A DNA stretch of 64,000 nt from Labilibaculum manganireducens (GTDB taxonomy: Bacteria; Bacteroidota; Bacteroidia; Bacteroidales; Marinifilaceae), in the NCBI RefSeq assembly GCF_002843385.1, contig NZ_MVDE01000005.1:1-64000 (forward strand), in the 5' to 3' direction. A program made the position numbers and the translations under genes. Under the pieces are notes generated by a model. The model did no database searches and was not told the origin of the DNA. It saw only the letters and a list, made by a program, of their open reading frames with translations. Positions 19,439-26,727 of this stretch are shown here, piece by piece. Positions within the stretch are counted from its first letter, which is position 1. Each line of letters opens with the position of its first letter.

Positions 19439-20017
19439 ATGAAGATAGGATTGTTTTTCGGATCATTTAATCCAATACATATTGGACATCTTGCTATTGC
19501 TAATTACATGGCAGAATACACCGATATGGAACAGATTTGGTTTGTGGTTAGTCCTCACAATCCCTTTAAAAGCAAAAACAGTCTTTTAGCCGATTACCAT
19601 CGTCTTGAATTGGTAAATAGAGCCATTGAACGATACCCCAATTTAAGAGCCTCAAATATTGAATTCGGGATGCCTCAGCCTTCTTTTACCATCGACACTC
19701 TTACTTATTTAAAAGAAAAGAATCCGTCTCATCAATTTTGCCTGATTATTGGTTCTGATAATTTGAAAAACTTCACAAAATGGAAAAATCATGAGTTGAT
19801 TCTAAAAAATCATGATTTATTTATTTATCCTCGTCCCAATTTCAAGAGTGAAGACGTTACTTTAAAAGGCAACATTCACACTGTAGATGCCCCCTTAATA
19901 GAAATCTCTTCAAGCTTCATCCGTAAAGCTGTAAAAGAGAAAAAAGAAGTTCCTTATTTTATGCCCGAGAAGGCATACAATTACATGAAGGAGATGCATT
20001 TTTACGAAAAATTATAA
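19439..20017 (+). CDS. nadD: Nicotinate-nucleotide adenylyltransferase
   Basis: Makes deamido-NAD from nicotinate mononucleotide. 192 residues starting MKIGLFFGSFNPIHIGHLAI with the nucleotidyltransferase HIGH motif, and ISSSFIRKA as the C-terminal ISxTxxR-like motif. An A-rich AAAAAAGG stands just before the ATG; the longer frame from 19349 overlaps gmk and is not real. Confidence 0.96.
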   Translation: MKIGLFFGSFNPIHIGHLAIANYMAEYTDMEQIWFVVSPHNPFKSKNSLLADYHRLELVNRAIERYPNLRASNIEFGMPQPSFTIDTLTYLKEKNPSHQFCLIIGSDNLKNFTKWKNHELILKNHDLFIYPRPNFKSEDVTLKGNIHTVDAPLIEISSSFIRKAVKEKKEVPYFMPEKAYNYMKEMHFYEKL

Positions 20018-20022
20018 AAGAA

Positions 20023-20048
20023 AAAAGGCTGGTCCCCACCAGCCTTTT
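20023..20048. terminator. Bidirectional terminator after nadD
   Basis: Perfect 11-base stem AAAAGGCTGGT / ACCAGCCTTTT around CCCC. T-runs exist on both strands, so it can stop nadD from the left and the candidate small RNA from the right. Confidence 0.92.
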
Positions 20049-20157
20049 ATCTAACCCAAAATGATTTCCAATACGAAGTTTTAACCCTAAAACCATATAC
20101 TATTCATAAGGAAATTCCGATACGATCATCATGCCTAACCACTACACTCCCGAATCG
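20025..20157 (-). ncRNA. Candidate small RNA, about 130 nt
   Basis: A strong minus-strand promoter (20163-20192) points into a stretch without a long frame that ends at a perfect intrinsic terminator (20023-20048). The transcript would contain a hairpin GTTTTAGGGTTAAAAC enclosed by ATTTCC / GGAAAT, and a possible 10-codon frame (MMIVSEFPYE). The first bases can also fold as CACTCC / GGAGTG. I do not recognise it as SRP RNA (no GGAAGGAAGCAGC), 6S, tmRNA or a known riboswitch. Convergent to nadD. It is a prediction from signals only. Confidence 0.45.
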
Positions 20158-20162
20158 GAGTG

Positions 20163-20192
20163 CAAAGGTAAACATTAATTTAAAATTACAAA
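20163..20192 (-). promoter_or_regulatory. Promoter of candidate small RNA
   Basis: On the minus strand TTTG (20192-20189), 18-base spacer, TACCTTTG (20170-20163). This is among the best matches to the Bacteroidota promoter consensus in the window, yet no gene lies downstream on that strand before the terminator. Confidence 0.7.
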
Positions 20193-20252
20193 GATATTTC
20201 AAATTAAAGTTTCAGTTATTTTCATGTATCTAAATTTGTTTTTTATTGCCAA

Positions 20253-20340
20253 ATAGCCTGTCCCGAACTTGTTTCGGGAGAACTCGCAACTTAGTCATCC
20301 CCGTATGTGAGAAAAGTCTTCTCATGGCTCGTTTCATCAC
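20253..20340 (+). repeat. 90-base palindromic interspersed repeat, copy A
   Basis: Begins ATAGCCTGTCCCGAACTTG, contains the hairpin TCCCGAACTTGTTTCGGGA, and ends near CTCATGGCTCGTTTCATCAC. Copies B (48103-48190) and C (58116-58206, opposite strand) share both ends and the hairpin. The apparent frame 20246-20449 is repeat-derived. The rest of 20341-20520 shows nothing recognisable. Confidence 0.85.
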
Positions 20341-20520
20341 ATTTTATAAAAAGAAAACAATGACTCCAAACACCTTCTTCATCAACCGGTATTTCAACCA
20401 AAACAAAGCTTTTTATATCTTGAAGAAGGGCTTCAGCAACAAGATATAAATGATCAGCCGTAGGCATCTAAGCAACTATAAACAAGAAAATTAACTCCCC
20501 CATTTACAATTATGAAATAA

Positions 20521-20552
20521 AAAAGGAGAATCCCGTATGGAATTCTCCTTTT
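20521..20552 (-). terminator. Terminator of the kor operon
   Basis: AAAAGGAGAAT / ATTCTCCTTTT stem with an 10-base loop, followed on the minus strand by a T-run; 35 bases after the korC stop. Confidence 0.88.
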
Positions 20553-20586
20553 ACTATCCCTTATGTTAGTATTGTTGTGTTATTTT

Positions 20587-21138
20587 TTAAAGGGTGTGAA
20601 CAGTCTCAACCGAATCACTACCTTTTTGAATTGCTTCAATATTTAAAGGTATTAATTTATGATGACGCTCCGGCAAAGACTTCTCCAAACCTTTTTTCAC
20701 ATTTTCCAATAATACGATTGGCTTCACTTTTAGAAAGCCTCCCATAATAATCATATTAAAAGTTTGAGGATTTCCTAATTCAGCAGCAAGAGCAGCTCCG
20801 GGAATTCTATAGATATTAATATCCTTTCTTTCCGGATGGTGCGTAATACCATTTGGATCATATAATAAAGTACCACCCGGTTTCACCTCATTCACAAACT
20901 TATCCATAGATTGCTGGTTAAGAATGATTGCAGTATCAAACTTTTTCAAAACTGGTGAACTAATTCTATCGTCGCTTAAGATTACAGTTACATTTGCAGT
21001 TCCTCCACGCATTTCCGGTCCGTAAGAAGGCATCCAAGACACTTCCTGATTTTGCATGATTCCGGAATAAGCAAGAATTTTACCCATTGAAAGTACACCT
21101 TGACCACCAAATCCTGCAATTATTATTTCTTCTGTCAT
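20587..21138 (-). CDS. korC: 2-oxoacid:ferredoxin oxidoreductase, gamma subunit
   Basis: 183 residues, the catalytic-gamma domain of pyruvate/ketoisovalerate/2-oxoglutarate oxidoreductases. N-terminal EIIIAGFGGQGVLSMGKIL and SWMPSYGPEMRGGTANVTV are the conserved stretches. Last gene of a four-gene operon, 32 bases after korB. The complex oxidatively decarboxylates a 2-oxoacid to acyl-CoA and CO2 with ferredoxin as acceptor. The substrate (2-oxoglutarate or branched-chain oxoacid) cannot be fixed from sequence alone. Confidence 0.93.
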   Translation of the reverse strand: MTEEIIIAGFGGQGVLSMGKILAYSGIMQNQEVSWMPSYGPEMRGGTANVTVILSDDRISSPVLKKFDTAIILNQQSMDKFVNEVKPGGTLLYDPNGITHHPERKDINIYRIPGAALAAELGNPQTFNMIIMGGFLKVKPIVLLENVKKGLEKSLPERHHKLIPLNIEAIQKGSDSVETVHTL

Positions 21139-21170
21139 TTTTTTACAGTTTAATTGATTAAAAAGGATTT

Positions 21171-21944
21171 TTACTCATCTTTTAATGTACCCAACGGATA
21201 GTAAGGAAACATATTTTCTTTCATCCACTCGTTAGATTTAACTGGTGAAAGTTTCCATCCGGAACTACAGGTACCAACAATTTCGATAAAAGATAATCCC
21301 TTGTTTTCCCGCGTATTTTCAAAAGCTTTCTGAGCTGCTTTCTTTAATTTTCTTACTGCTCCAGGAGTTTCTGCTGATTGTCGGGTCACAAAGCGTGTAC
21401 CTGGCAACATGGCAATCATTTCAGTAATTTTCATTGGAAATCCTGTAACTTTACAATCACGTCCGTAAGGAGTAGTGGCAGTAACCTGACCTTCCAATGT
21501 AGTTGGAGCCATTTGACCACCAGTCATACCATAAATCGCATTATTCACGAAAAATACGACAATATTTTCACCTCGGTTACAAGCGTGAATAATCTCAGCA
21601 CAACCAATGGATGCTAAATCACCGTCACCTTGGTAAGTAAAAACATATTTTTCCGGCATCAAACGGGAAGTTGCTGTTGCCAATGCAGGAGCACGGCCAT
21701 GAGCGGCTTGCTGCCAATCGATATCAATATAGTTGTAGGCTAAAACAGAACATCCAACAGGCGAAACACCAATTGTTTTATCCTGAATCCCCATCTCGTC
21801 AATAACCTCTGCAATTACTTTATGAATTACTCCGTGAGTACATCCAGGACAGTAGTGCATTTCATTATCCAAAAGAACACTGGTTTTATTATAAACCAGA
21901 TTCTCTTTGCTAATTATTTTGTTGATTTCAGTCGTTGCTGTCAT
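21171..21944 (-). CDS. korB: 2-oxoacid:ferredoxin oxidoreductase, beta subunit (TPP-binding)
   Basis: 257 residues with the beta-subunit signature YCPGCTHGVIHKVIAEVID near residue 30 and the thiamine-pyrophosphate/Mg motif GDGDLASIGCAEIIHA followed by VNNAIYGMTGGQMAPTT. It binds TPP and forms the active site with the alpha subunit, whose stop is 3 bases upstream. Operon korD-korA-korB-korC. Confidence 0.94.
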   Translation of the reverse strand: MTATTEINKIISKENLVYNKTSVLLDNEMHYCPGCTHGVIHKVIAEVIDEMGIQDKTIGVSPVGCSVLAYNYIDIDWQQAAHGRAPALATATSRLMPEKYVFTYQGDGDLASIGCAEIIHACNRGENIVVFFVNNAIYGMTGGQMAPTTLEGQVTATTPYGRDCKVTGFPMKITEMIAMLPGTRFVTRQSAETPGAVRKLKKAAQKAFENTRENKGLSFIEIVGTCSSGWKLSPVKSNEWMKENMFPYYPLGTLKDE

Positions 21945-21947
21945 AAC

Positions 21948-23033
21948 TTATTTTCCTAAAATTTTTTGTTCCAATGCTTCAACTACTTCCTCTGGTGTAG
22001 GAATGATTCCACCATAACGTCCAAAATGCTCAACAGGCACTTTACCGTTAACGGCAAGACGAACATCCTCAACCATTTGGCCTGCGCTCATCTCAACGGA
22101 TAAAATTCCTTTCACATCCTTCAACATTTCCTGAATCGCTTTGGTAGGGTATGGGAAGAGGGTAATCGGACGTAACAATCCAACCTTAATTCCTTTTTCG
22201 CGAGCTTGCTCTACTGCTTTTTGGCAGATACGGGCACTAGATCCATAAGCAACAAAAAGATATTCTGCATCATCACATGCAATCTTTTCGAATCTCACTT
22301 CATTCTCTTCCATTGCGCGATATTTCGCCTGCAATTTATGATTGAATATTTCCTGTTTAGCAGAATCCAAGTCAAGAGAAGTAGAGATATTCCGTTCGCG
22401 ATCGGCAGGTTTACCAACAGTAGCCCATGATCCTGAAATTTCTTTTATTTCCTCAGCAGTCCATCGTGGTTTGAAATCTGACAATTCAACTTTTTCCATC
22501 ATCTGACCAATAACACCATCAGATAAAATCATTGCCGGATTTAAATATTTAAAGGCCAATTTAAATGAAAGATCTACAAAATCGTTCATTTCCTGCACAG
22601 ATGCGGGAGCTAATACAATTAATTTATAATCACCATGACCTCCACCTTTAACAGCCTGAAAATAATCTGACTGAGCCGGCTGAATAGTTCCTAAACCTGG
22701 TCCGCCCCGAACGATATTAACAATCAAAGCAGGCAATTCGGCACCTGCTAAATAGGTAATCCCTTCTGCTTTTAAACTAATACCAGGACTTGATGAAGAA
22801 GTCATTACTTTTTTTCCGCATGAAGCTCCACCATAAACCATATTGATGGCTGCAACTTCACTTTCAGCTTGTAGAACCACCATCCCAGTTTCTTCCTGAG
22901 GTCTGCGGATCATTAGGGTTTCCATTATCTCGGATTGAGGAGTAATCGGGTAACCAAAATACCCATCACATCCACAGCGAATGGCTGCTTCAGCAATAAC
23001 CTCATTTCCTTTCATTAAACGAACGTCTCCCAT
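21948..23033 (-). CDS. korA: 2-oxoacid:ferredoxin oxidoreductase, alpha subunit
   Basis: 361 residues of the VorB/KorA type: MKGNEVIAEAAIRCGCDGYF then GYPITPQSEIMETL, and EVAAINMVYGGASCGKKVMTSSSSPG as the active-site region. Domain II ends LFPYPTKAIQEML. The gene is followed at 3 bases by korB. No fused gamma domain is present, in line with the separate korC. Confidence 0.94.
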   Translation of the reverse strand: MGDVRLMKGNEVIAEAAIRCGCDGYFGYPITPQSEIMETLMIRRPQEETGMVVLQAESEVAAINMVYGGASCGKKVMTSSSSPGISLKAEGITYLAGAELPALIVNIVRGGPGLGTIQPAQSDYFQAVKGGGHGDYKLIVLAPASVQEMNDFVDLSFKLAFKYLNPAMILSDGVIGQMMEKVELSDFKPRWTAEEIKEISGSWATVGKPADRERNISTSLDLDSAKQEIFNHKLQAKYRAMEENEVRFEKIACDDAEYLFVAYGSSARICQKAVEQAREKGIKVGLLRPITLFPYPTKAIQEMLKDVKGILSVEMSAGQMVEDVRLAVNGKVPVEHFGRYGGIIPTPEEVVEALEQKILGK

Positions 23034-23081
23034 TACAAATATTTTTATAAATTTTTCAGATTTAGAATAAGGTAGCTTAGT

Positions 23082-23309
23082 CTAGCTTGCTTTTACTCTG
23101 TAAACGGTAATTACAGTGTCCGGACAAACTAAACCACAACTTGAACAACCAATGCATGCATCAGCATTGGCCATATGTGCATAATGATAACCTTTGCCAT
23201 TCACGTCGCGCGCAAGTTCAATAACCTTTGTAGGGCAGGCTACAACACATAAGCCACAACCCTTACATTTTTCGGTATCAACAACAATAGCGCCTTTGAA
23301 TTTTGCCAT
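23082..23309 (-). CDS. korD: 2[4Fe-4S] ferredoxin subunit of 2-oxoacid oxidoreductase
   Basis: 75 residues with two CX2CX2CX3CP motifs, CKGCGLCVVACPTKVI and CIGCSSCGLVCPDTVI. It is the delta/ferredoxin subunit that takes electrons from the TPP site. First gene of the operon. On the minus strand TACCTTTA (23350-23357) is a one-mismatch -7 element, but without a clear -33. The 23358-23558 gap upstream shows only AT-rich sequence. Confidence 0.95.
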   Translation of the reverse strand: MAKFKGAIVVDTEKCKGCGLCVVACPTKVIELARDVNGKGYHYAHMANADACIGCSSCGLVCPDTVITVYRVKAS

Positions 23310-23558
23310 AGCGTATTTAGAATTAAGAATTATATTTTATTTTACCTGATAAAGGTAACAAATCAAAAGCACTTTTCACCATTCTGCTTTCGATTCATTA
23401 GAATTTTGAGAAATTTACAATCAGTCTAAATAAATATCACAACTTAAAGTAACAATTCATTTGTATTATCCAATTGTAGCTTACAAATTGAAACCTGACA
23501 TAAGTAACGTTATTGTTATCAAGATCAATTCTCTTACATATAAATATACATCAAAAAA

Positions 23559-23590
23559 AAAGTTTCATGAATACAAATCCATGAAACTTT
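23559..23590 (-). terminator. Terminator of the aminotransferase gene
   Basis: AAAGTTTCATG / CATGAAACTTT stem, 10-base loop, then a T-run on the minus strand; 97 bases after the stop. Confidence 0.8.
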
Positions 23591-23687
23591 AAGTGCTGTT
23601 ATTTTGAAGTTTTAATCTGTACTTCGCACAAATTACTATCTGTCAAACAAATATATTCTCTTTATCATCATCATTAGCACCAATTTG

Positions 23688-25007
23688 TTAAGCCAATACC
23701 TGATGATGCTTATAAAACTCTTTTAAACGAGACTCCAATACCTTAAACTGTTTTCGGGAAACTTGCGAAACACAAGCCCTAAGTCCTTCTTTTAAACTAC
23801 CGGTTTCATTCAAACAAATTGCTGAAATGCCATAATACAATAGTTTCTTATTTAAATCGGGCCCGGTTAAACCCGGATAAGTAACGGTAAAATAAAATCC
23901 ATCAGCCAAAGGCAAATCAATATCTCCCTCATACACCAACTCAAAGCCATTTTCTAAAAATAACTTTTTCATGATTTTGGCTCTCTCTCCATACTCCTTA
24001 ACCTCTTCAATAAAATTGAATTTGCCCTCGTTAGTCGCTTTTAGCATTGCTCGTAAGGCATATTGTGCAGAATGAGAAGTTCCTGATGATAAAGTATAGA
24101 TAATTCTATAAATAAGAGTATAACCAAATTCATCAGCTCCAAAGCGTGGTTTTAAATTTTCGAAACGCGTGTGAAATAATTTATTTGAAATGCACAGCAA
24201 TCCAATACGCTGACCGGCATAACTAAATGCTTTTGAACTGGAAATCATCAACACATAATTGTCGGTATAGTTAGCAACACTTGGCTGATAAGGAGCAACA
24301 CCAGGCTGACTAAGGTCGGTTCGGAAATCCATAGCGAAGTAGGCCAAATCTTCCATAACAATTGTGTCATATTTGTTTGCCAACTCTCCTATTATTTTCA
24401 ACTCATCCTCATTAAAACAAATCCATGCAGGATTGTTTGGGTTTGAATAGATAATACCCGCGATATTTCCTTTTACCAAAAACTCTTCCAGTTTTGCTTT
24501 CAACTTATCTCCCCGATAATTAAATACATCGAAAGATTCATATTTCTGATTCATTACCTCCAGCTGAGTTTTTTGAACCGGAAATCCTGGATCAATAAAT
24601 AATATAGTGTCTTTTTTAGCATCACAATTACCTATGGCCATAAATGCAGCATAGCCCCCCTGCATTGAACCTACTGTCGGAATAATACCTTCAGGTGCAA
24701 TGTCAACATTCATGAAATTCTTCACAAATTTTGATGCTTCCTCTTTTAATACTCTTACTCCTTCCAACATAGGGTAAGCAGAAGCAACGCCATCTTCCAA
24801 AGCTTGTTTTTCTGCTTCGATTCCAACTTTTGCCGGCTTAAGTCCCGGAACTCCCATCTCCATACGAATGAACTTCTCGCCACTTTCTTCTTCAATCATA
24901 TTAACAACACGAACCACATCACGAATTGTGGCATCCTCCATTTTATGAATCTCACACAAAGCAAGTTTTTGATCAACAATTTGAGAGTTTATTGGGGTTT
25001 TCATCAT
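23688..25007 (-). CDS. PLP-dependent class I/II aminotransferase
   Basis: About 439 residues. SSSKAFSYAGQRIGLL holds the PLP-binding Lys, YSNPNNPAWICFNEDE the substrate/PLP NP(N)NP motif, and VMEDLAYFAMDF the aspartate binding the pyridine nitrogen. It likely converts amino acids to 2-oxoacids for the neighbouring ferredoxin-dependent oxidoreductase (inference from context). Starts at 25007 (MMKTP) and 25004 (MKTP) are both possible; the longer frame to 25058 is unlikely. Confidence 0.9.
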   Translation of the reverse strand: MMKTPINSQIVDQKLALCEIHKMEDATIRDVVRVVNMIEEESGEKFIRMEMGVPGLKPAKVGIEAEKQALEDGVASAYPMLEGVRVLKEEASKFVKNFMNVDIAPEGIIPTVGSMQGGYAAFMAIGNCDAKKDTILFIDPGFPVQKTQLEVMNQKYESFDVFNYRGDKLKAKLEEFLVKGNIAGIIYSNPNNPAWICFNEDELKIIGELANKYDTIVMEDLAYFAMDFRTDLSQPGVAPYQPSVANYTDNYVLMISSSKAFSYAGQRIGLLCISNKLFHTRFENLKPRFGADEFGYTLIYRIIYTLSSGTSHSAQYALRAMLKATNEGKFNFIEEVKEYGERAKIMKKLFLENGFELVYEGDIDLPLADGFYFTVTYPGLTGPDLNKKLLYYGISAICLNETGSLKEGLRACVSQVSRKQFKVLESRLKEFYKHHQVLA

Positions 25008-25160
25008 TTTTGGTTTAAGTATTTTATTAAAAATTGGTGTAATTTTTGACCATTGCAATTTTACGAAAATTCATTACAATTTAAAACTTATAGTCCTAAT
25101 ATAATTACAATACACACAAAGTAATCGTTGTCGAAATGTCGAATCGTCACGGCTAATACA

Positions 25161-25192
25161 AAAAAAAGGCTGATCGGTAAACCGTCAGCCTA
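25161..25192 (-). terminator. Terminator of flavodoxin gene
   Basis: On the minus strand AGGCTGACGGT pairs with ACCGATCAGCCT (one bulge) and is followed by eight T; 20 bases after the stop. Confidence 0.82.
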
Positions 25193-25211
25193 AGTATTTA
25201 AATTCCTCTAA

Positions 25212-25733
25212 TTATTCAAATTCAGGAAGAATTAATTTCACCCAATTCTCTACTCTTTCTTCGGTTAAATCATCTTCAAAATCTTCATCCAAAGGTAAAC
25301 CAACAAATTTGCCCTCTCTAAAAGCTCTTGAATCACCAAATTCATATCCCTCATCGCTTACCTGTCCTATAATTTCAGCTCCAGTTAATTTGATACTGTC
25401 AGCCAAATCGCCCATTGAATCGACGAAAAAATCTGCATAGGCAATGTGATCACCTAAACCAAAAAGAGCCACTTTTTTTCCTTTTAAATTCAGATCATTC
25501 AATTTAGGAAAGAAAATATCCCAATCATTTCCTGAATTATCCGAAGACCAAGTGTGTTTACCTAGAGTCGAAATCCCCATAATAATATTAGAATACTGAG
25601 TTACATCTTTAGCCTCACAATCCTTAACCTTATGAACAACAATTCTATCAGAACCTATTTTTTCAGCAAGCAGTTTAGCTACTCTTTCTACATTTCCACC
25701 TTCCGGGCCATAAAACAATCCAATTTTACTCAT
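25212..25733 (-). CDS. Long-chain flavodoxin
   Basis: 173 residues, FMN electron carrier, starting MSKIGLFYGPEGGNVERVAK. Later motifs fit: MGISTLGKHTWSSDNSGNDW (60s loop with Trp) and FGLGDHIAYADFFVDSMG (90s loop with Tyr-Ala-Asp). The phosphate loop is odd: GPEGGNV replaces the usual (T/S)-x-T-G-x-T. A good promoter at 25785-25814 drives it. Possible partner of the kor enzyme or hydrogenase in place of ferredoxin. Confidence 0.92.
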   Translation of the reverse strand: MSKIGLFYGPEGGNVERVAKLLAEKIGSDRIVVHKVKDCEAKDVTQYSNIIMGISTLGKHTWSSDNSGNDWDIFFPKLNDLNLKGKKVALFGLGDHIAYADFFVDSMGDLADSIKLTGAEIIGQVSDEGYEFGDSRAFREGKFVGLPLDEDFEDDLTEERVENWVKLILPEFE

Positions 25734-25784
25734 AGGATACAGTGTTTAGTGATATCAATTTTGTTTGTGTGTTTAACGTTCCTA

Positions 25785-25814
25785 CAAAGTTAAAATTATT
25801 TGGAACTTTTCAAA
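25785..25814 (-). promoter_or_regulatory. Promoter of flavodoxin gene
   Basis: On the minus strand TTTG (25814-25811), 18-base spacer, TAACTTTG (25792-25785). It lies over the end of the upstream membrane-protein gene and predicts a leader of about 45 bases. Confidence 0.7.
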
Positions 25815-26488
25815 CTTGCAATGGCAAGTAAAACCCCTAAAACAATCCCCAGTAAGGCCGCAAACAAAACCTGAAAATCGGGAGGTAATAAAAAGGTAAT
25901 TGTATGGGCAGGAATCCAGAAAAAAGGAATGGTTTTTTTAAAGACAAAATTCCACTGAACATCCCAATTAAGATTGATGAAAATTTTTGAAATCTGAATT
26001 GGTCTCATAAATCCTGATAATGTACCTCCATTATCAAGAATATGCGTATCGGTAATTTTATGAAGTGTCATCATAACCGGTGCATAGATTAAATTAAGAC
26101 AAGCAGAAGTCGCAAATGCCACCAATAATTTCACCAGAGAAAAATCGCCTTTCATTGCATCAACAGCTCCTTCAACACCCAAATAGGATAAAAAAACTGG
26201 CGTTCCTGCTGCAAAAATCACAAAAGCTAATTTAATGGTCAACCCTAAAAATCCCCAAACTATTGCTCGTGGCAATATTCCAAATCCGGCTTGATAATAA
26301 TTCCCTGTTCTTAGTCGAAGTCCTATAAGTTCACCTAATGTTGCCAAAACTGCAAATTTCACAAAACTGGTCATCATTCCATGCGCCTTATTAAAGTCGA
26401 TATAGAAATCAAAAACGCTTTGAGAAATAAAAAACGGCAAAAACAAAAGAATGAAGCCAAAGGCAAAAATAATATCCTGTCTTTTCAT
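25796..26488 (-). CDS. Mpv17/PMP22-like membrane protein (tentative)
   Basis: 230 residues with about five hydrophobic segments. The C-terminal half (WDVQWNFVFKKTIPFFWIPA then FLLPPDFQVLFAALLGIVLG) resembles the W..P..Q/H..NF..P region of Mpv17/PMP22 proteins, but I am only moderately sure. Function of the bacterial members is unknown. It lies between the 49-residue peptide gene and flavodoxin on the same strand. Confidence 0.6.
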   Translation of the reverse strand: MKRQDIIFAFGFILLFLPFFISQSVFDFYIDFNKAHGMMTSFVKFAVLATLGELIGLRLRTGNYYQAGFGILPRAIVWGFLGLTIKLAFVIFAAGTPVFLSYLGVEGAVDAMKGDFSLVKLLVAFATSACLNLIYAPVMMTLHKITDTHILDNGGTLSGFMRPIQISKIFINLNWDVQWNFVFKKTIPFFWIPAHTITFLLPPDFQVLFAALLGIVLGVLLAIASLKSSK

Positions 26489-26510
26489 GTATCGTTTTAT
26501 TCTAAACGAA

Positions 26511-26533
26511 TAGCATGAGAAATTCTCATGCTA
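26511..26533 (-). terminator. Hairpin after the small membrane peptide gene
   Basis: Perfect 11-base inverted repeat TAGCATGAGAA / TTCTCATGCTA with one central base, 6 bases beyond the small-peptide stop and 22 before the Mpv17-like start. The following T-tract is weak (ATTCGTTT), so it may be a partial terminator or mRNA-stabilising hairpin. Confidence 0.55.
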
Positions 26534-26539
26534 TCCATA

Positions 26540-26689
26540 TTATTTATCTGTTTGTTCTGAGTATTTACTCCATCCTTTGAAAAAACCTTCCTTCACTCCA
26601 TTCCATTTCACAGCAATTCCTAATAACAGGATTATCACAAAACTGATCATCAACTTCTCATTTAAACTTAGATCTTTCAACTTTCTCAT
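26540..26689 (-). CDS. Small single-span membrane peptide, 49 residues
   Basis: Frame MRKLKDLSLNEKLMISFVII and on, with one hydrophobic helix (residues 13-27), then KWNGVKEGFFKGWSKYSEQTDK. A charged N terminus, a clean helix and an amphipathic Trp-containing tail give it a protein-like look. It lies 38 bases after the acyl-CoA synthetase start-distal stop, in the same direction, and before the Mpv17-like gene. Too short for most gene callers. Function unknown. Confidence 0.55.
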   Translation of the reverse strand: MRKLKDLSLNEKLMISFVIILLLGIAVKWNGVKEGFFKGWSKYSEQTDK

Positions 26690-26727
26690 CACAAAATTAT
26701 AAGTTTTTATTCCGAATAAATCCGGGA

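Noticed and set aside
20025-20157. SRP RNA, 6S RNA or tmRNA at the orphan promoter
   Set aside because: The diagnostic GGAAGGAAGCAGC loop of SRP RNA is absent, the ends do not pair as in 6S, and it is far too short for tmRNA.
20246-20449. 67-codon frame
   Set aside because: Its first half is repeat copy A; the same peptide appears at copies B and C in unrelated contexts.
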